Shown: positions 1 through 6,686 of the stretch, piece after piece
Layout: every line of letters begins with the position of its first letter
How positions within the stretch are numbered: position 1 is the stretch's first letter
From: Desulfurococcales archaeon
GTDB taxonomy: Archaea > Thermoproteota > Thermoprotei_A > Sulfolobales > Desulfurococcaceae
Length of the DNA stretch: 13,473 bases
Assembly: GCA_026985375.1 (NCBI GenBank)
Contig: JALSQP010000064.1
Location: 1 to 13,473, forward strand
Reading direction: 5' to 3'
The notes under the pieces: generated by a model
The model's input: only the letters and a program-made list of their open reading frames with translations
The model's database searches: none
What the model was told of the DNA's origin: nothing
Made by a program: the position numbers and the translations under genes

Positions 1-265
1 TCGATATTTCATGTCCTTTGAATCTCGTATATGCTTTGTCGCCTTCTACCTTGATTATTTGGAAGTACAATCTTATGTGAACCTGTGTTATATCGCCTGT
101 AATATCATATAATGTTGTCTCCATAACTCTGCCAATGAGTTTTAATGGATCATCAGCGGGCGTAGTGCCTATGGATATTTCGCCAAATATTGGTGGTGCG
201 ATTACGGTATACCATTTCTTGAGCTTCCATTTATCACGTATAGCAAACTTTCTCCGAGCGGGCAT
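1..265 (-). CDS. rps3ae: 30S ribosomal protein S3Ae (eS1), N-terminal part, cut by window edge
   Basis: Small-subunit ribosomal protein of archaea and eukaryotes (eS1 family), which sits on the platform near the mRNA exit region. Only the first 88 codons are visible; the frame is open to the left edge, so the C-terminal half lies outside. I translated this by hand. It begins MPARRKFAIRDKWKLKKWY and continues with VIAPPIFGEISIGTTPADDP, then LIGRVMETTLYDITGDITQ, a clear match to the conserved S3Ae N-terminus. The ATG at 263-265 is preceded by a purine-rich GAGAGGAAGG ribosome-binding site. It lies 64 bases downstream of pcc1 with its own TATA-like box between, so it may be transcribed independently as well as from the upstream genes. 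Confidence 0.95.
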   Translation of the reverse strand, partial: MPARRKFAIRDKWKLKKWYTVIAPPIFGEISIGTTPADDPLKLIGRVMETTLYDITGDITQVHIRLYFQIIKVEGDKAYTRFKGHEIS

Positions 266-317
266 AATCCTTCCTCTCACACTTTTACTTACTAAGACTC
301 TTACCATTTAATTGGGG

Positions 318-326
318 CTATATAAG
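318..326 (-). promoter_or_regulatory. Putative TATA-box promoter of rps3ae
   Basis: On the minus strand the sequence reads CTTATATAG, just after the pcc1 stop codon. A transcript starting about 26 bases downstream (near 296) would have a leader of roughly 30 bases containing the GAGAGGAAGG ribosome-binding site of rps3ae. Based on sequence pattern only. Confidence 0.5.
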
Positions 327-329
327 ACT

Positions 330-599
330 TTATGAGTTTTGCCTTATTTTGAGATATTTGATCATCTCTTCGATCAGCTCGAACATACATGCGATATCAT
401 CGAGGGTTCCTCTAAGGCTATCAAAATGCTTCGGTGAGCTATCCTTTATCTTTATCTTGATGATGTATTCATTTTCGGATATCTCTTCATTGATCTCCAT
501 GAAACCTGGTGTTACCATGTTGTCTGGATGTAATGCTTTCCATGCAGCATGGATTTTTCTATTGTCTTCAACTCTTATTCTGAAATATGCTTCAAACAA
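330..599 (-). CDS. pcc1: KEOPS complex subunit Pcc1
   Basis: Small (89 residue) dimerisation subunit of KEOPS, the complex that transfers threonylcarbamoyl to A37 of ANN-decoding tRNAs (t6A). In known KEOPS, Pcc1 binds Kae1 and helps dimerise the complex. The protein has the family layout: an N-terminal strand (EAYFRIRV), a helix (KIHAAWKALHPDN), a central strand pair (ENEYIIKIKIK) and a long C-terminal helix starting at SLRGTLDDIA. Length matches the family. The start is TTG at 597-599, preceded by GAGGTTGA as ribosome-binding site; it begins 12 bases after the stop of the upstream Cdc45-like gene, so the two are very likely co-transcribed. Kae1 and Bud32 are encoded about 3 kb upstream on the same strand, which supports the call. 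Confidence 0.88.
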   Translation of the reverse strand: MFEAYFRIRVEDNRKIHAAWKALHPDNMVTPGFMEINEEISENEYIIKIKIKDSSPKHFDSLRGTLDDIACMFELIEEMIKYLKIRQNS

Positions 600-611
600 A
601 TATACTCAACC

Positions 612-1757
612 TCATATTTCACACAATTGTAGTTCATCACAGGCAGATAATGTATGCTCAACATCTTTTCCGGCACGAAGTAGTTCTCTTAGAACAGTAA
701 CATTTCGTCCATTACTAATTATATTTACCGGCTTCTGATTTAGCAATCCTAGGCTCCTTAATATGTCTACATATATATCGGGTCTCTCAATTCGATCGGT
801 ATCTATGCTTCTGCCACTTAGCCATAATCTTATTCCATGTGAAATTTCATTTGCAAGCATGTCTATGTAATAATCGTAGAGCGAGATAATGTTGTATAGG
901 ATATTAGGATCAAGTGATAAATTGGATAATAAGTTCACAGATCCTTGCTCTAGCGATTCGTAGATTATCAAAGAACCAAGTGTTTCAAAACTTTCAAGCC
1001 GAGTATCTCCTATATAAAAATAGTATGTGAATCCTATGAGTTTCAATAGGATGGTTTTGCGTGTGTTTTCATCTATTTCTAATGCTTCATAAAGAGCTGC
1101 TGCGAATTTCTTGGCTCTTTCCGGCTCCTCTTCGAGGAATATTGAAGATGAATTTAATGATTCGACGTTTTCTGTGTTGAATAATTTCTTAAGAAAGGCC
1201 AGTACTTGATCGCGCTCGCCAGTTAGGCCTGGAAGGAATGGTATTAGTGTACGAGTAATCATTTCAACCAAACTTCTTTTTCTCCAGCCCCAGAATCTGA
1301 AACCAAAGTCTATCTCGGCTTTATCGTTGTCGATAAGTTCTTGTAGAAATTTCTTTTCAGTCCCTTGAAAACCTTCTTTGCCTAGATCTCTCTCCTTGTA
1401 AATCCCTGCTAGGATAGCCAAAATCTTGTCATAATCTGATACTATCCAATAGTTTTCAAGGCCTGTAACAATGTATGAGGATAGACTGCTATCCTGTTTA
1501 TCCCATACGAGTTCTTGGCACCACTTTTTCGCCTGTGATGGTTTAGGAATATTGAGAAGTATTGTGGGTTCATCGGTCTCTAGACATGTTTTTACATCAA
1601 GGTTTATTACAGGATATATGTCGTGTTCACCAAGATTTCTTGCCAGAATACTTGCAGCAATCAATGAATCGATGTCAGTTAGTGGTACTATTCTCAAGAA
1701 ACCATATTCACGGGCAGTGTTGATAAGTACGGGTATACTCTTCTCCAAGAGGTACAA
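612..1757 (-). CDS. Degenerate RecJ/DHH-family protein, Cdc45-like (probable GINS-associated replication factor)
   Basis: 381-residue protein that looks like a decayed DHH phosphoesterase. Near the N-terminus VPLTDIDSLIAASILARNL (residues 24-42) matches RecJ motif I, keeping the D28-x-D30 pair but with Ser in place of Gly. The second motif position reads LNIPKPS (68-74) with no Asp. No DHH triad follows, and no GGGH-type DHHA1 motif appears near the C-terminus. Crenarchaea are known to carry such inactive RecJ homologues (RecJdbh/Cdc45) that bind GINS and MCM in the replicative helicase, and archaeal RecJ/Cdc45 genes often lie beside rps15 and rps3ae as here. I infer a Cdc45-like structural role, not a nuclease. 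The annotated start is TTG at 1755-1757; another in-frame TTG lies three codons in (1746-1748), so the exact start is uncertain. Only 12 bases separate it from pcc1. Confidence 0.75.
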   Translation of the reverse strand: MYLLEKSIPVLINTAREYGFLRIVPLTDIDSLIAASILARNLGEHDIYPVINLDVKTCLETDEPTILLNIPKPSQAKKWCQELVWDKQDSSLSSYIVTGLENYWIVSDYDKILAILAGIYKERDLGKEGFQGTEKKFLQELIDNDKAEIDFGFRFWGWRKRSLVEMITRTLIPFLPGLTGERDQVLAFLKKLFNTENVESLNSSSIFLEEEPERAKKFAAALYEALEIDENTRKTILLKLIGFTYYFYIGDTRLESFETLGSLIIYESLEQGSVNLLSNLSLDPNILYNIISLYDYYIDMLANEISHGIRLWLSGRSIDTDRIERPDIYVDILRSLGLLNQKPVNIISNGRNVTVLRELLRAGKDVEHTLSACDELQLCEI

Positions 1758-1763
1758 CCCTTG

Positions 1764-1773
1764 TATTTATATA
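1764..1773 (-). promoter_or_regulatory. Putative TATA-box promoter of the Cdc45-like gene, pcc1 unit
   Basis: The minus strand reads TATATAAATA, a near-ideal archaeal TATA box, in the 123-base gap after rps15. Its spacing predicts a transcript start about at or just inside the annotated start codon of the Cdc45-like gene, which would make the mRNA leaderless and favours the internal TTG at 1746-1748. A short T-rich stretch on the minus strand around 1856-1864 could end the rps15 transcript. The remainder of this gap holds nothing else I recognise. Confidence 0.5.
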
Positions 1774-1880
1774 CTAATTGTTAATTCCATTATTGACTTG
1801 CAAAAATATCTTAGCATCTTTGCTTGTTATTATGGTTTTTAGAACGAATTTATTTAATTAAAAGTAGCCGTGTAGCAGCG

Positions 1881-2345
1881 CTAGATGTAGCTTGACACTA
1901 TTAATCTTGCCTGTTCGGGTGTATACTTCCAGTCTGGTGGCAGTTTTCCTATTCTCTTATAGTATTTTACTAGCCTATGTATCTTAGACTCTAGATCCAT
2001 TAATCCTTTTTTAGCATGGTAATCCTTCGGATGTTCTTCTAGATGTCTCCTAAGGTTAACTGCTTTCTTCATTAGGAATAATAGGTCTTCAGGTATTGGT
2101 AGGTTGGCACCGTGTTTTTCGAGTATTTTCGCTAGTTTTTTACCTGTTACCTGTTTAACTAGGGGTATTCCGTACTGGTCGCGAAGTATTATTCCGATCA
2201 TTGATGGTGTATAACCCTTCTTAGCTAGCTCCACAACAAGTAGTTCTACATCGTTAGGGCTCATATCGAGTTTTAGCCATTTTGGCGGCCCAGCCCTAGC
2301 CGGTCGTGTTGAGTGTGATTGTCCCTTGTCTCGTTTCTTGTTCAC
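1881..2345 (-). CDS. rps15: 30S ribosomal protein S15 (uS15)
   Basis: 154-residue archaeal-type uS15, longer than the bacterial form because of the N-terminal extension shared by archaea and eukaryotes. It binds the central domain of 16S rRNA during platform assembly. The extension includes [13 protein letters not shown], followed by [19 protein letters not shown] and the core helices, which contain [19 protein letters not shown] near the C-terminus. The start is GTG at 2343-2345; an in-frame stop 10 codons upstream leaves no other ATG, GTG or TTG. A GGTG motif lies about seven bases before the start. The gap to the XTP/dITP diphosphatase gene is 48 bases and holds an A/T-rich AATAAAACAA element (2361-2370, minus strand) that might be a weak promoter. 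Confidence 0.97.
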   Translation of the reverse strand: MNKKRDKGQSHSTRPARAGPPKWLKLDMSPNDVELLVVELAKKGYTPSMIGIILRDQYGIPLVKQVTGKKLAKILEKHGANLPIPEDLLFLMKKAVNLRRHLEEHPKDYHAKKGLMDLESKIHRLVKYYKRIGKLPPDWKYTPEQARLIVSSYI

Positions 2346-2393
2346 GGCTAAGCACCAGTATTGTTTTATTCCTCACCTATCCCGGTTAATAGT

Positions 2394-3002
2394 TTACGGG
2401 GCATTTAAATTTATGTCGGACAATGCTTCTAATAGCTTTCTTAGCTTATATAATGCTTTTCTCACAGCTTTTGCTCTGTGTGAGAAAACGTTTTTCTCGT
2501 TAACACTCATTTCTGCAAAGGTTCTTTCTTCTCCCAAGGGGATGAATATTGGATCGAAACCAAATCCTTTCTCTCCTCTTTTTTCGCAAGCTATGCTTCC
2601 TCTACATTCTCCTCTCTCCGCAATGATGAAGGGTGGATATATTATGGTAACCACTGATCTAAATGTTGCATATCGCTCAGTCTTGTCCATCATCAATTTT
2701 AGTATTCCATCACATCCAATGGTTTTGTATACATAGCTACTATATGGGCCGGGAAAACCATTTAGCGCGTCAATGAATAGACCCGCATCTTCGATCATTA
2801 GGGGTTTCTTCAAATGTTTATATGCCTCGATTGCTGCTGTTATGCTTATGTCTTCGAGACTATCTGATTGGATCTCTAATTTGTATCCAGGCTTCATCAC
2901 TATTTTGAAGCCTAGGCTTCTGGCAATAGGTAATACTTCACTATATTTGTGTTTGTTACCTGTTATGAATAATATTTCATTTAGGTTACCTATATCTTTC
3001 AT
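2394..3002 (-). CDS. rdgB: XTP/dITP diphosphatase (Ham1/RdgB family)
   Basis: 202-residue house-cleaning enzyme that hydrolyses XTP, ITP and dITP to the monophosphate and pyrophosphate, keeping deaminated purines out of nucleic acids. Family motifs are complete: TGNKHK at 14-19, EDAGLF at 71-76 with the acidic metal ligands, GFPGPYSSY at 82-90, GFGFDPIF at 146-153 and SHR at 174-176. The ATG at 3000-3002 lies inside the end of bud32, giving a 17-base overlap and implying translational coupling. Its place between bud32 and rps15 suggests co-expression with the t6A and ribosomal genes; whether this has any functional meaning beyond an operon is unknown. Confidence 0.95.
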   Translation of the reverse strand: MKDIGNLNEILFITGNKHKYSEVLPIARSLGFKIVMKPGYKLEIQSDSLEDISITAAIEAYKHLKKPLMIEDAGLFIDALNGFPGPYSSYVYKTIGCDGILKLMMDKTERYATFRSVVTIIYPPFIIAERGECRGSIACEKRGEKGFGFDPIFIPLGEERTFAEMSVNEKNVFSHRAKAVRKALYKLRKLLEALSDINLNAP

Positions 3003-3666
3003 GTTCCAGCCTCTTTTTCAGTCTTTCCTCAACATATCTTCCTCTCAGCTTAATCTCATGGACTCTGTTCTTAATCTCATGTGCATTTTCCCCATAACCC
3101 TCCATATAACCCTGCCAGAAACTTTCAACGAATGATTTGCTTAGCTCTGGTGCCAGCGCATTTATACTTCTTTCAATCAGATGTATATCAATAGCATATT
3201 CTTCGATATCGGTGCTATATCCCGCAAGTCCGAAATCGATCAGAAAAATACGGCCAATGTTTTTACTATAGAGGATATTTGCTAGAGTGAGATCACCGTG
3301 ATAAATGTTTAAGCGATGCATTTTTCCCACATATTTGCCGAGACGATAGGCGATCGAATTAACAACATCTTTATTCAGCTGGTAGATTACATCTGATAGC
3401 TTCTTACCCGGCACATATTCCATTATTATTATAGAGTTAAATGGATCGACAAAAAGAGGGGCAGGCACTGGCAAGTTTGAAGAATATAGTTTCGAGAGGA
3501 CTCTTGCCTCAGTTTTTGTCCGTCTTTCCCTAAATAGTTTGTCAAATAGCGGGTGCCTATAGGGCTTACTGATCCTATGCTTAACTATGAGTTTTGTGTT
3601 AAAAACCTCCAAAAGATAGATTTTTGCCTCGGCCCCTTCGCTCAACAGGATCAGTCTAGAAGCCAT
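2986..3666 (-). CDS. bud32: KEOPS kinase/ATPase subunit Bud32
   Basis: 226-residue atypical small protein kinase of the RIO-like fold, the ATPase subunit of KEOPS that acts next to Kae1 in tRNA t6A formation. Visible motifs are a glycine-poor P-loop (EGAEAKIY, 10-17), the ATP-binding lysine K29 in VKHR, the catalytic loop HGDLTLANI (123-131, D125 and N130), the metal-binding DFG (D144) in LIDFGLAG, and a C-terminal tail with the typical VHEIKLRGRYVEER. The ATG at 3664-3666 follows a GAGGTCGAG ribosome-binding site and overlaps the end of kae1 by 16 bases. In many euryarchaea the two are one fused protein; here they are separate but overlapping, which fits the same partnership. Confidence 0.96.
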   Translation of the reverse strand: MASRLILLSEGAEAKIYLLEVFNTKLIVKHRISKPYRHPLFDKLFRERRTKTEARVLSKLYSSNLPVPAPLFVDPFNSIIIMEYVPGKKLSDVIYQLNKDVVNSIAYRLGKYVGKMHRLNIYHGDLTLANILYSKNIGRIFLIDFGLAGYSTDIEEYAIDIHLIERSINALAPELSKSFVESFWQGYMEGYGENAHEIKNRVHEIKLRGRYVEERLKKRLEHERYR

Positions 3667-4670
3667 GGAAGCTCGACCTCATCGAGACGCCATCTCTGCT
3701 TGATAAATGCTTTTTCAGGCTCTATGGTTGTACCGTGCTCATATAGTAGCAGGCCTGTATAAGCAATCATGGCACCATTGTCTCCAGAAACCTCTGGCGG
3801 TGTTCCCTCGTAGCGGGCTCCATGCAGGGCGGCCATTGTCTCGAGTTTTTGTCGCAGAACGTTGTTGGAAGCAACGCCCCCAACTAACAGAACCTCTTTC
3901 TTCCCGGTAAGCAGTAAAGCCCTCTCCGCGACTTCGACGATCATATCGAACGCTGTTTCCCTTAGACTCAAACAAATATCTCCGAGTTCTTGTCTGGCTT
4001 TGATTTTTTCAGCATACTTAAGGCTAGCCGTTAATAGTCCTGAGAAGCTTAGATCTATTCCTTTCACCGTATAGGGTAGATCTATGAAGTTTTGACCCCG
4101 CTCACTACATATGTCAACCTGGTGCTTACCATTGACAACATATGGTGGAGCCAATCCAACCTCGCGTGCAAATGTATCAAGGAGATTACCTAAGGGTATA
4201 TCTAGAGTTTCTCCCAGAATTCTGTATCTCTTTTTCCTTTGAATAGCGACTAATGTATTTCCACCAGAGACATATATCACTAGAGGATCAGTGAATCCTG
4301 CAACAAATTTACCTATCTCTATATGGGCGACGGCATGATTAACAGGTATTAGGGGCTTGGAATAATAGGAGGATAAAAATCTTGCAAGGGTTGCACCTAC
4401 ACGTAGACAAGGGCCTAGACCAGGACCCAAAGCCACAGCTATGGCATCAACGTCTTTAATGCTTATTCCAGCCTTATCCAAGGCAGATTTTAGTACGCGT
4501 GGAGCCTCCCTGGCATGGTGCAGGGAAGCCTCGCGAGGATGTATCCCTCCCCTGACAGGTATATATTTCGAACACTCATTCGCCAGAATTCTTATCCCAT
4601 AGTAATTTCGCTGTACAATACCTACCCCAAATGTATGGCTTGTCGATTCGATCCCTAAGACTATCGTCAA
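3651..4670 (-). CDS. kae1: tRNA N6-threonylcarbamoyladenosine synthase subunit Kae1
   Basis: 339-residue ASKHA-fold metalloenzyme, the catalytic subunit of KEOPS; it transfers the threonylcarbamoyl group from threonylcarbamoyl-AMP to A37 of tRNA. The N-terminal GIESTSHTFGVG (6-17), GGIHPREA (41-48), metal-ligand histidines H112 and H116 in NHAVAHIEIG, YVSGGNT (133-139), VGGVASNN (263-270) and the metal-binding D297 in SGDNGAMIAYTG are all present, so the enzyme should be active. The start is TTG at 4668-4670, since an in-frame TAA lies two codons upstream; this matches the usual Kae1 N-terminus. There is no clear ribosome-binding site, and an ATTAAAG element about 20 bases upstream hints at a leaderless transcript. 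The gene overlaps bud32 downstream. Confidence 0.97.
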   Translation of the reverse strand: MTIVLGIESTSHTFGVGIVQRNYYGIRILANECSKYIPVRGGIHPREASLHHAREAPRVLKSALDKAGISIKDVDAIAVALGPGLGPCLRVGATLARFLSSYYSKPLIPVNHAVAHIEIGKFVAGFTDPLVIYVSGGNTLVAIQRKKRYRILGETLDIPLGNLLDTFAREVGLAPPYVVNGKHQVDICSERGQNFIDLPYTVKGIDLSFSGLLTASLKYAEKIKARQELGDICLSLRETAFDMIVEVAERALLLTGKKEVLLVGGVASNNVLRQKLETMAALHGARYEGTPPEVSGDNGAMIAYTGLLLYEHGTTIEPEKAFIKQRWRLDEVELPWLLD

Positions 4671-4685
4671 TTCTTATCTACTCTA

Positions 4686-4694
4686 CTTTAATGC
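4686..4694 (-). promoter_or_regulatory. Possible TATA-like promoter of kae1
   Basis: The minus strand reads GCATTAAAG about 16-24 bases before the TTG start of kae1. The absence of a ribosome-binding site at kae1 fits a leaderless mRNA begun from this element. The box is a poor match to the consensus, so this is tentative. Confidence 0.3.
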
Positions 4695-4714
4695 TATTAG
4701 TGTTGGTGTCCAAT

Positions 4715-4750
4715 TAGTTTCTGATAAGGAGATAGTTGATCAGAAAACTA
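4715..4750. repeat. Inverted repeat (hairpin) between rps27ae and kae1
   Basis: TAGTTTCTGAT at 4715-4725 pairs with ATCAGAAAACTA at 4739-4750: 11 base pairs with one bulged A, around a 13-base loop. The innermost eight pairs are perfect. It starts 16 bases after the rps27ae stop codon in the transcribed direction and is not followed by a T-run, so it does not look like an ordinary terminator. It could be an mRNA processing or stability element, or a protein-binding site upstream of the kae1 promoter. Confidence 0.6.
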
Positions 4751-4765
4751 CTTGATAACTATTTA

Positions 4766-4936
4766 TTATTTCTTATCTCTAACATACTCAACATAACCGC
4801 ATTTGCCGCAGTGCCATCTGGGAATTGGTTTCTTATGGAATGCCATGAAGCTGCCGCATTTGGGGCATTTCTTATTCTTCGGCTTTATGGTGCCAGTGTT
4901 ATAATCAAATTCGTATAGTTTGTGTACGTGGGCCAC
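4766..4936 (-). CDS. rps27ae: 30S ribosomal protein S27ae (eS31), 56 residues
   Basis: Short zinc-ribbon protein of the small-subunit head, found by hand translation of the gap between rps24e and kae1. It reads [20 protein letters not shown] and continues with [18 protein letters not shown] then [17 protein letters not shown]. The four zinc-ligand cysteines are C24, C27, C43 and C46. In eukaryotes this protein is made as a ubiquitin fusion; the archaeal form, as here, stands alone. The start is GTG at 4934-4936, five bases after the rps24e stop codon, with GGGGTGA, which overlaps that stop, as ribosome-binding site. The pair rps24e-rps27ae is a conserved archaeal neighbourhood next to kae1 and Spt4. 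Confidence 0.95.
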   Translation of the reverse strand: MAHVHKLYEFDYNTGTIKPKNKKCPKCGSFMAFHKKPIPRWHCGKCGYVEYVRDKK

Positions 4937-4941
4937 TTAGT

Positions 4942-5298
4942 TCACCCCATACCCTGTTCTTTCATCATTTGTTCAAGCTGGTAAGACTGAGTTGCATACT
5001 CGTTCCTTTTAATTATATGTGGTGGCTCGAATGCTTTTGCTCTCTCAGGGCTATCGTATATGTGGACTTCAGCATCAGATACGCCCATACCATATTCTGT
5101 ATCTATTCTTCTCACATAAACTCTTTCAACATCTACACCATATGCCTTAGCGAGCTCTACACGTATAAGCCCTCTAGAAGGAGTTGTTCGGCCTATATGC
5201 GCTATTCGTACAATGATCTCTTTTCTCTTAATTAGCGGGTTATACCATTCTTTTACTATCTCGGCGGTGTAATCCCCTAGTTGTAGCTGTTTTCCCAA
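4942..5298 (-). CDS. rps24e: 30S ribosomal protein S24e
   Basis: 118-residue archaeal/eukaryotic small-subunit protein. It contains the family features YNPLIKRKEI near residue 20, the TTPSRGLIR segment that matches the conserved TPSR motif, then AYGVDVERVYVRRI and a basic C-terminal tail (RAKAFEPPHIIKRNEY). The start is TTG at 5296-5298, four bases after the stop of the dephospho-CoA kinase gene. An ATG nearby (5301-5303) is in another frame, and an in-frame TAG a few codons upstream excludes a longer form. Its stop codon overlaps the ribosome-binding site of rps27ae, so these two are probably translationally coupled. Confidence 0.96.
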   Translation of the reverse strand: MGKQLQLGDYTAEIVKEWYNPLIKRKEIIVRIAHIGRTTPSRGLIRVELAKAYGVDVERVYVRRIDTEYGMGVSDAEVHIYDSPERAKAFEPPHIIKRNEYATQSYQLEQMMKEQGMG

Positions 5299-5302
5299 AC
5301 CA

Positions 5303-5851
5303 TTATCCCCCTATCTCATTTTGTTTATCTCTCATTATGGTTCCAGTATTCACCTTATTTAAGAACACTATGTCTGGTTTAAATCTTTTAAGTAATCGAC
5401 GTGCTTTAATGATATCCGAACACGTAATAACTGCTCCATAACCTGGGTATCCATATATAATTATTTTTTTCTCATCGGCCAGTGAGATGGTCATTGTCAG
5501 TAGGTCCTCTTCTCCATACACTATGTATTTTTTCTTCTTCATCAATATTGTGAGGGTTCGAGAGTTCTGGGACACTGTACCTCGAGGATTAATTATCAGA
5601 ATAGAATTGCTCAGATCCACGTCGGAGGGCTCATATTTCTTTGTTCTACGTGTTTTGAAATCGATTACTCTGATGTCTCCGTGAAATTTTTGTGATACTA
5701 CATCGCCTATTAGGTAATCGCCTCTTATATTGCATGTAAATAATGTCCCTGCTCTTTCACCAATGATTAATGTTCCGTGAGGATAAGCGAAGTAATTTCG
5801 CAGATTAATAGGTAGCTTTAAGACAGGTATAGGTGTTTTGGGGTTATGCAA
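5303..5851 (-). CDS. GTP-dependent dephospho-CoA kinase (DUF359 family)
   Basis: 182-residue protein of the DUF359 family, shown in Thermococcus to be a GTP-dependent dephospho-CoA kinase, the last step of archaeal coenzyme A synthesis. Family landmarks are LRNYFAYPHGTLIIG (17-31), GDVVS (49-53), a central basic stretch (DFKTRRTKKYE), the conserved VYGEEDLL (111-118) with its acidic residues, and YGYPGYGAV near residue 137. It is unrelated to bacterial CoaE. The start is TTG at 5849-5851, overlapping the spt4 stop by eight bases; no alternative start lies upstream in frame. The DUF359 gene next to Spt4 and S24e is a common archaeal arrangement, which suggests shared expression rather than a shared pathway. 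Confidence 0.88.
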   Translation of the reverse strand: MHNPKTPIPVLKLPINLRNYFAYPHGTLIIGERAGTLFTCNIRGDYLIGDVVSQKFHGDIRVIDFKTRRTKKYEPSDVDLSNSILIINPRGTVSQNSRTLTILMKKKKYIVYGEEDLLTMTISLADEKKIIIYGYPGYGAVITCSDIIKARRLLKRFKPDIVFLNKVNTGTIMRDKQNEIGG

Positions 5852-6050
5852 CCTTGATCGCGTATCTACCTGGTTTTTCTATCCCAAGCGTTTTAGCGAC
5901 TAAGGATTTTTCGGGATCAATTATTATTATTACTCCTTCCCACTCGTCAGTAAAATCGTTAGAACCACACACCGGACATATTTCTACATCTTTATCCACT
6001 AGAGCCTTGCATTTCCTGCATGCTTTGAATGGTTTTCGCTTGATAGGCAA
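5844..6050 (-). CDS. spt4: Transcription elongation factor Spt4 (RpoE2)
   Basis: 68-residue zinc-ribbon protein that pairs with Spt5 (NusG-like) on the RNA polymerase clamp to promote elongation. The four zinc ligands are C11, C14, C25 and C28, in KACRKCKAL and ICPVCGSNDF, followed by the conserved TDEWEG and a hydrophobic strand (VIIIIDPEKS). The TTG start at 6048-6050 lies six bases after the rpoE1 stop, which itself overlaps a good GGGGTGA ribosome-binding site. Spt5 is not in this window. Adjacent rpoE1 and spt4 is the usual archaeal order. Confidence 0.96.
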   Translation of the reverse strand: MPIKRKPFKACRKCKALVDKDVEICPVCGSNDFTDEWEGVIIIIDPEKSLVAKTLGIEKPGRYAIKVA

Positions 6051-6056
6051 ATGTCA

Positions 6057-6596
6057 TCACCCCTTCTTCTTGAGCCATTTGAGGTTGCCTAGATATGGTT
6101 GTCTCATTGTCAGTTGGACTCTTAGCCCTTTGCCTGGAAGCGGTGCAACGTTGTAAACTCTTGCTCTTACTATGTCGCCTTTTTCAACCATTCTCTTAGA
6201 GTCTCTGAGCAGAAGCGCGGGACGGGTGGGATCATATTCTATTCTCTCGTCTGCTATCTGGTTAATGTATACGAATCCATCAGATGCCCCTAGGTCAACG
6301 AATACACCGTTTTTAACAACAGTATTTACCTCTCCCTCTACGACCTCTTTGACGAAAGGATAGAATGCAAGGATGGTAAATTCTACTTTATGATATGTCG
6401 CACCATCTCCGGGTATTATCTTTCCTTGGGAATCAACATCGACATCAAATACCGTCACTATAATGCCCATATTTCTTGTTATTACGCCTTCATACTTTCT
6501 TCTTAGCTCCTCCCACGCCGCGATATCGAGTGGTTTTCCGAACTTATCAGGTGGTATTCTCACTACGTCTCGAACCCTGTAGATTCTATAGACCAA
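6057..6596 (-). CDS. rpoE1: DNA-directed RNA polymerase subunit E' (Rpo7/RpoE1)
   Basis: 179-residue homologue of eukaryotic RPB7. With Rpo4 (RpoF) it forms the RNA polymerase stalk, which contacts nascent RNA and helps open the promoter. The N-terminal tip domain covers residues 1-80 (YRIYRVRDVVRIPPDKFGKP is the family opening), and an S1/OB RNA-binding domain covers about 80-165 (GEVNTVVKNGVFVDLGASDG). The C-terminus is basic (LKWLKKKG). The start is TTG at 6594-6596; a GGTGG motif six bases upstream supports it, while a nearby ATG at 6597-6599 is out of frame. Rpo4 is not encoded here. A TATA-like box and a terminator-like hairpin in the 90-base gap upstream suggest that a new transcript starts at this gene. 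Confidence 0.96.
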   Translation of the reverse strand: MVYRIYRVRDVVRIPPDKFGKPLDIAAWEELRRKYEGVITRNMGIIVTVFDVDVDSQGKIIPGDGATYHKVEFTILAFYPFVKEVVEGEVNTVVKNGVFVDLGASDGFVYINQIADERIEYDPTRPALLLRDSKRMVEKGDIVRARVYNVAPLPGKGLRVQLTMRQPYLGNLKWLKKKG

Positions 6597-6633
6597 TTCA
6601 TTCCACCGTGATCTATCCCTTGTTTAGACACAA

Positions 6634-6644
6634 GTATTATTTAC
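6634..6644 (-). promoter_or_regulatory. Putative TATA-box promoter of rpoE1
   Basis: The minus strand reads GTAAATAATAC in the gap after the PIN-domain gene. A start about 26 bases downstream, near 6613, would leave a leader of about 17 bases that still contains the GGTGG ribosome-binding site at 6603-6607. Confidence 0.45.
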
Positions 6645-6652
6645 AGTTGAAT

Positions 6653-6679
6653 AAAAACCTAACAAATATAATGATTTGT
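6653..6679 (-). terminator. Putative terminator after the PIN-domain gene
   Basis: On the minus strand a perfect six-base inverted repeat (ACAAAT at 6674-6679 and ATTTGT at 6662-6667, loop of six) is followed shortly by five T residues (6653-6657). It lies 7 bases after the PIN gene stop codon and just before the rpoE1 TATA box. The stem is A/T-rich and weak; in archaea the T-run is probably the working part. Confidence 0.4.
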
Positions 6680-6686
6680 GTGGTGG

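Noticed and set aside
1860..1895. Repeated GTAGC/GCTAC words at the end of rps15
   Set aside because: They are mainly direct repeats and do not form a convincing hairpin; part of the stretch is coding.
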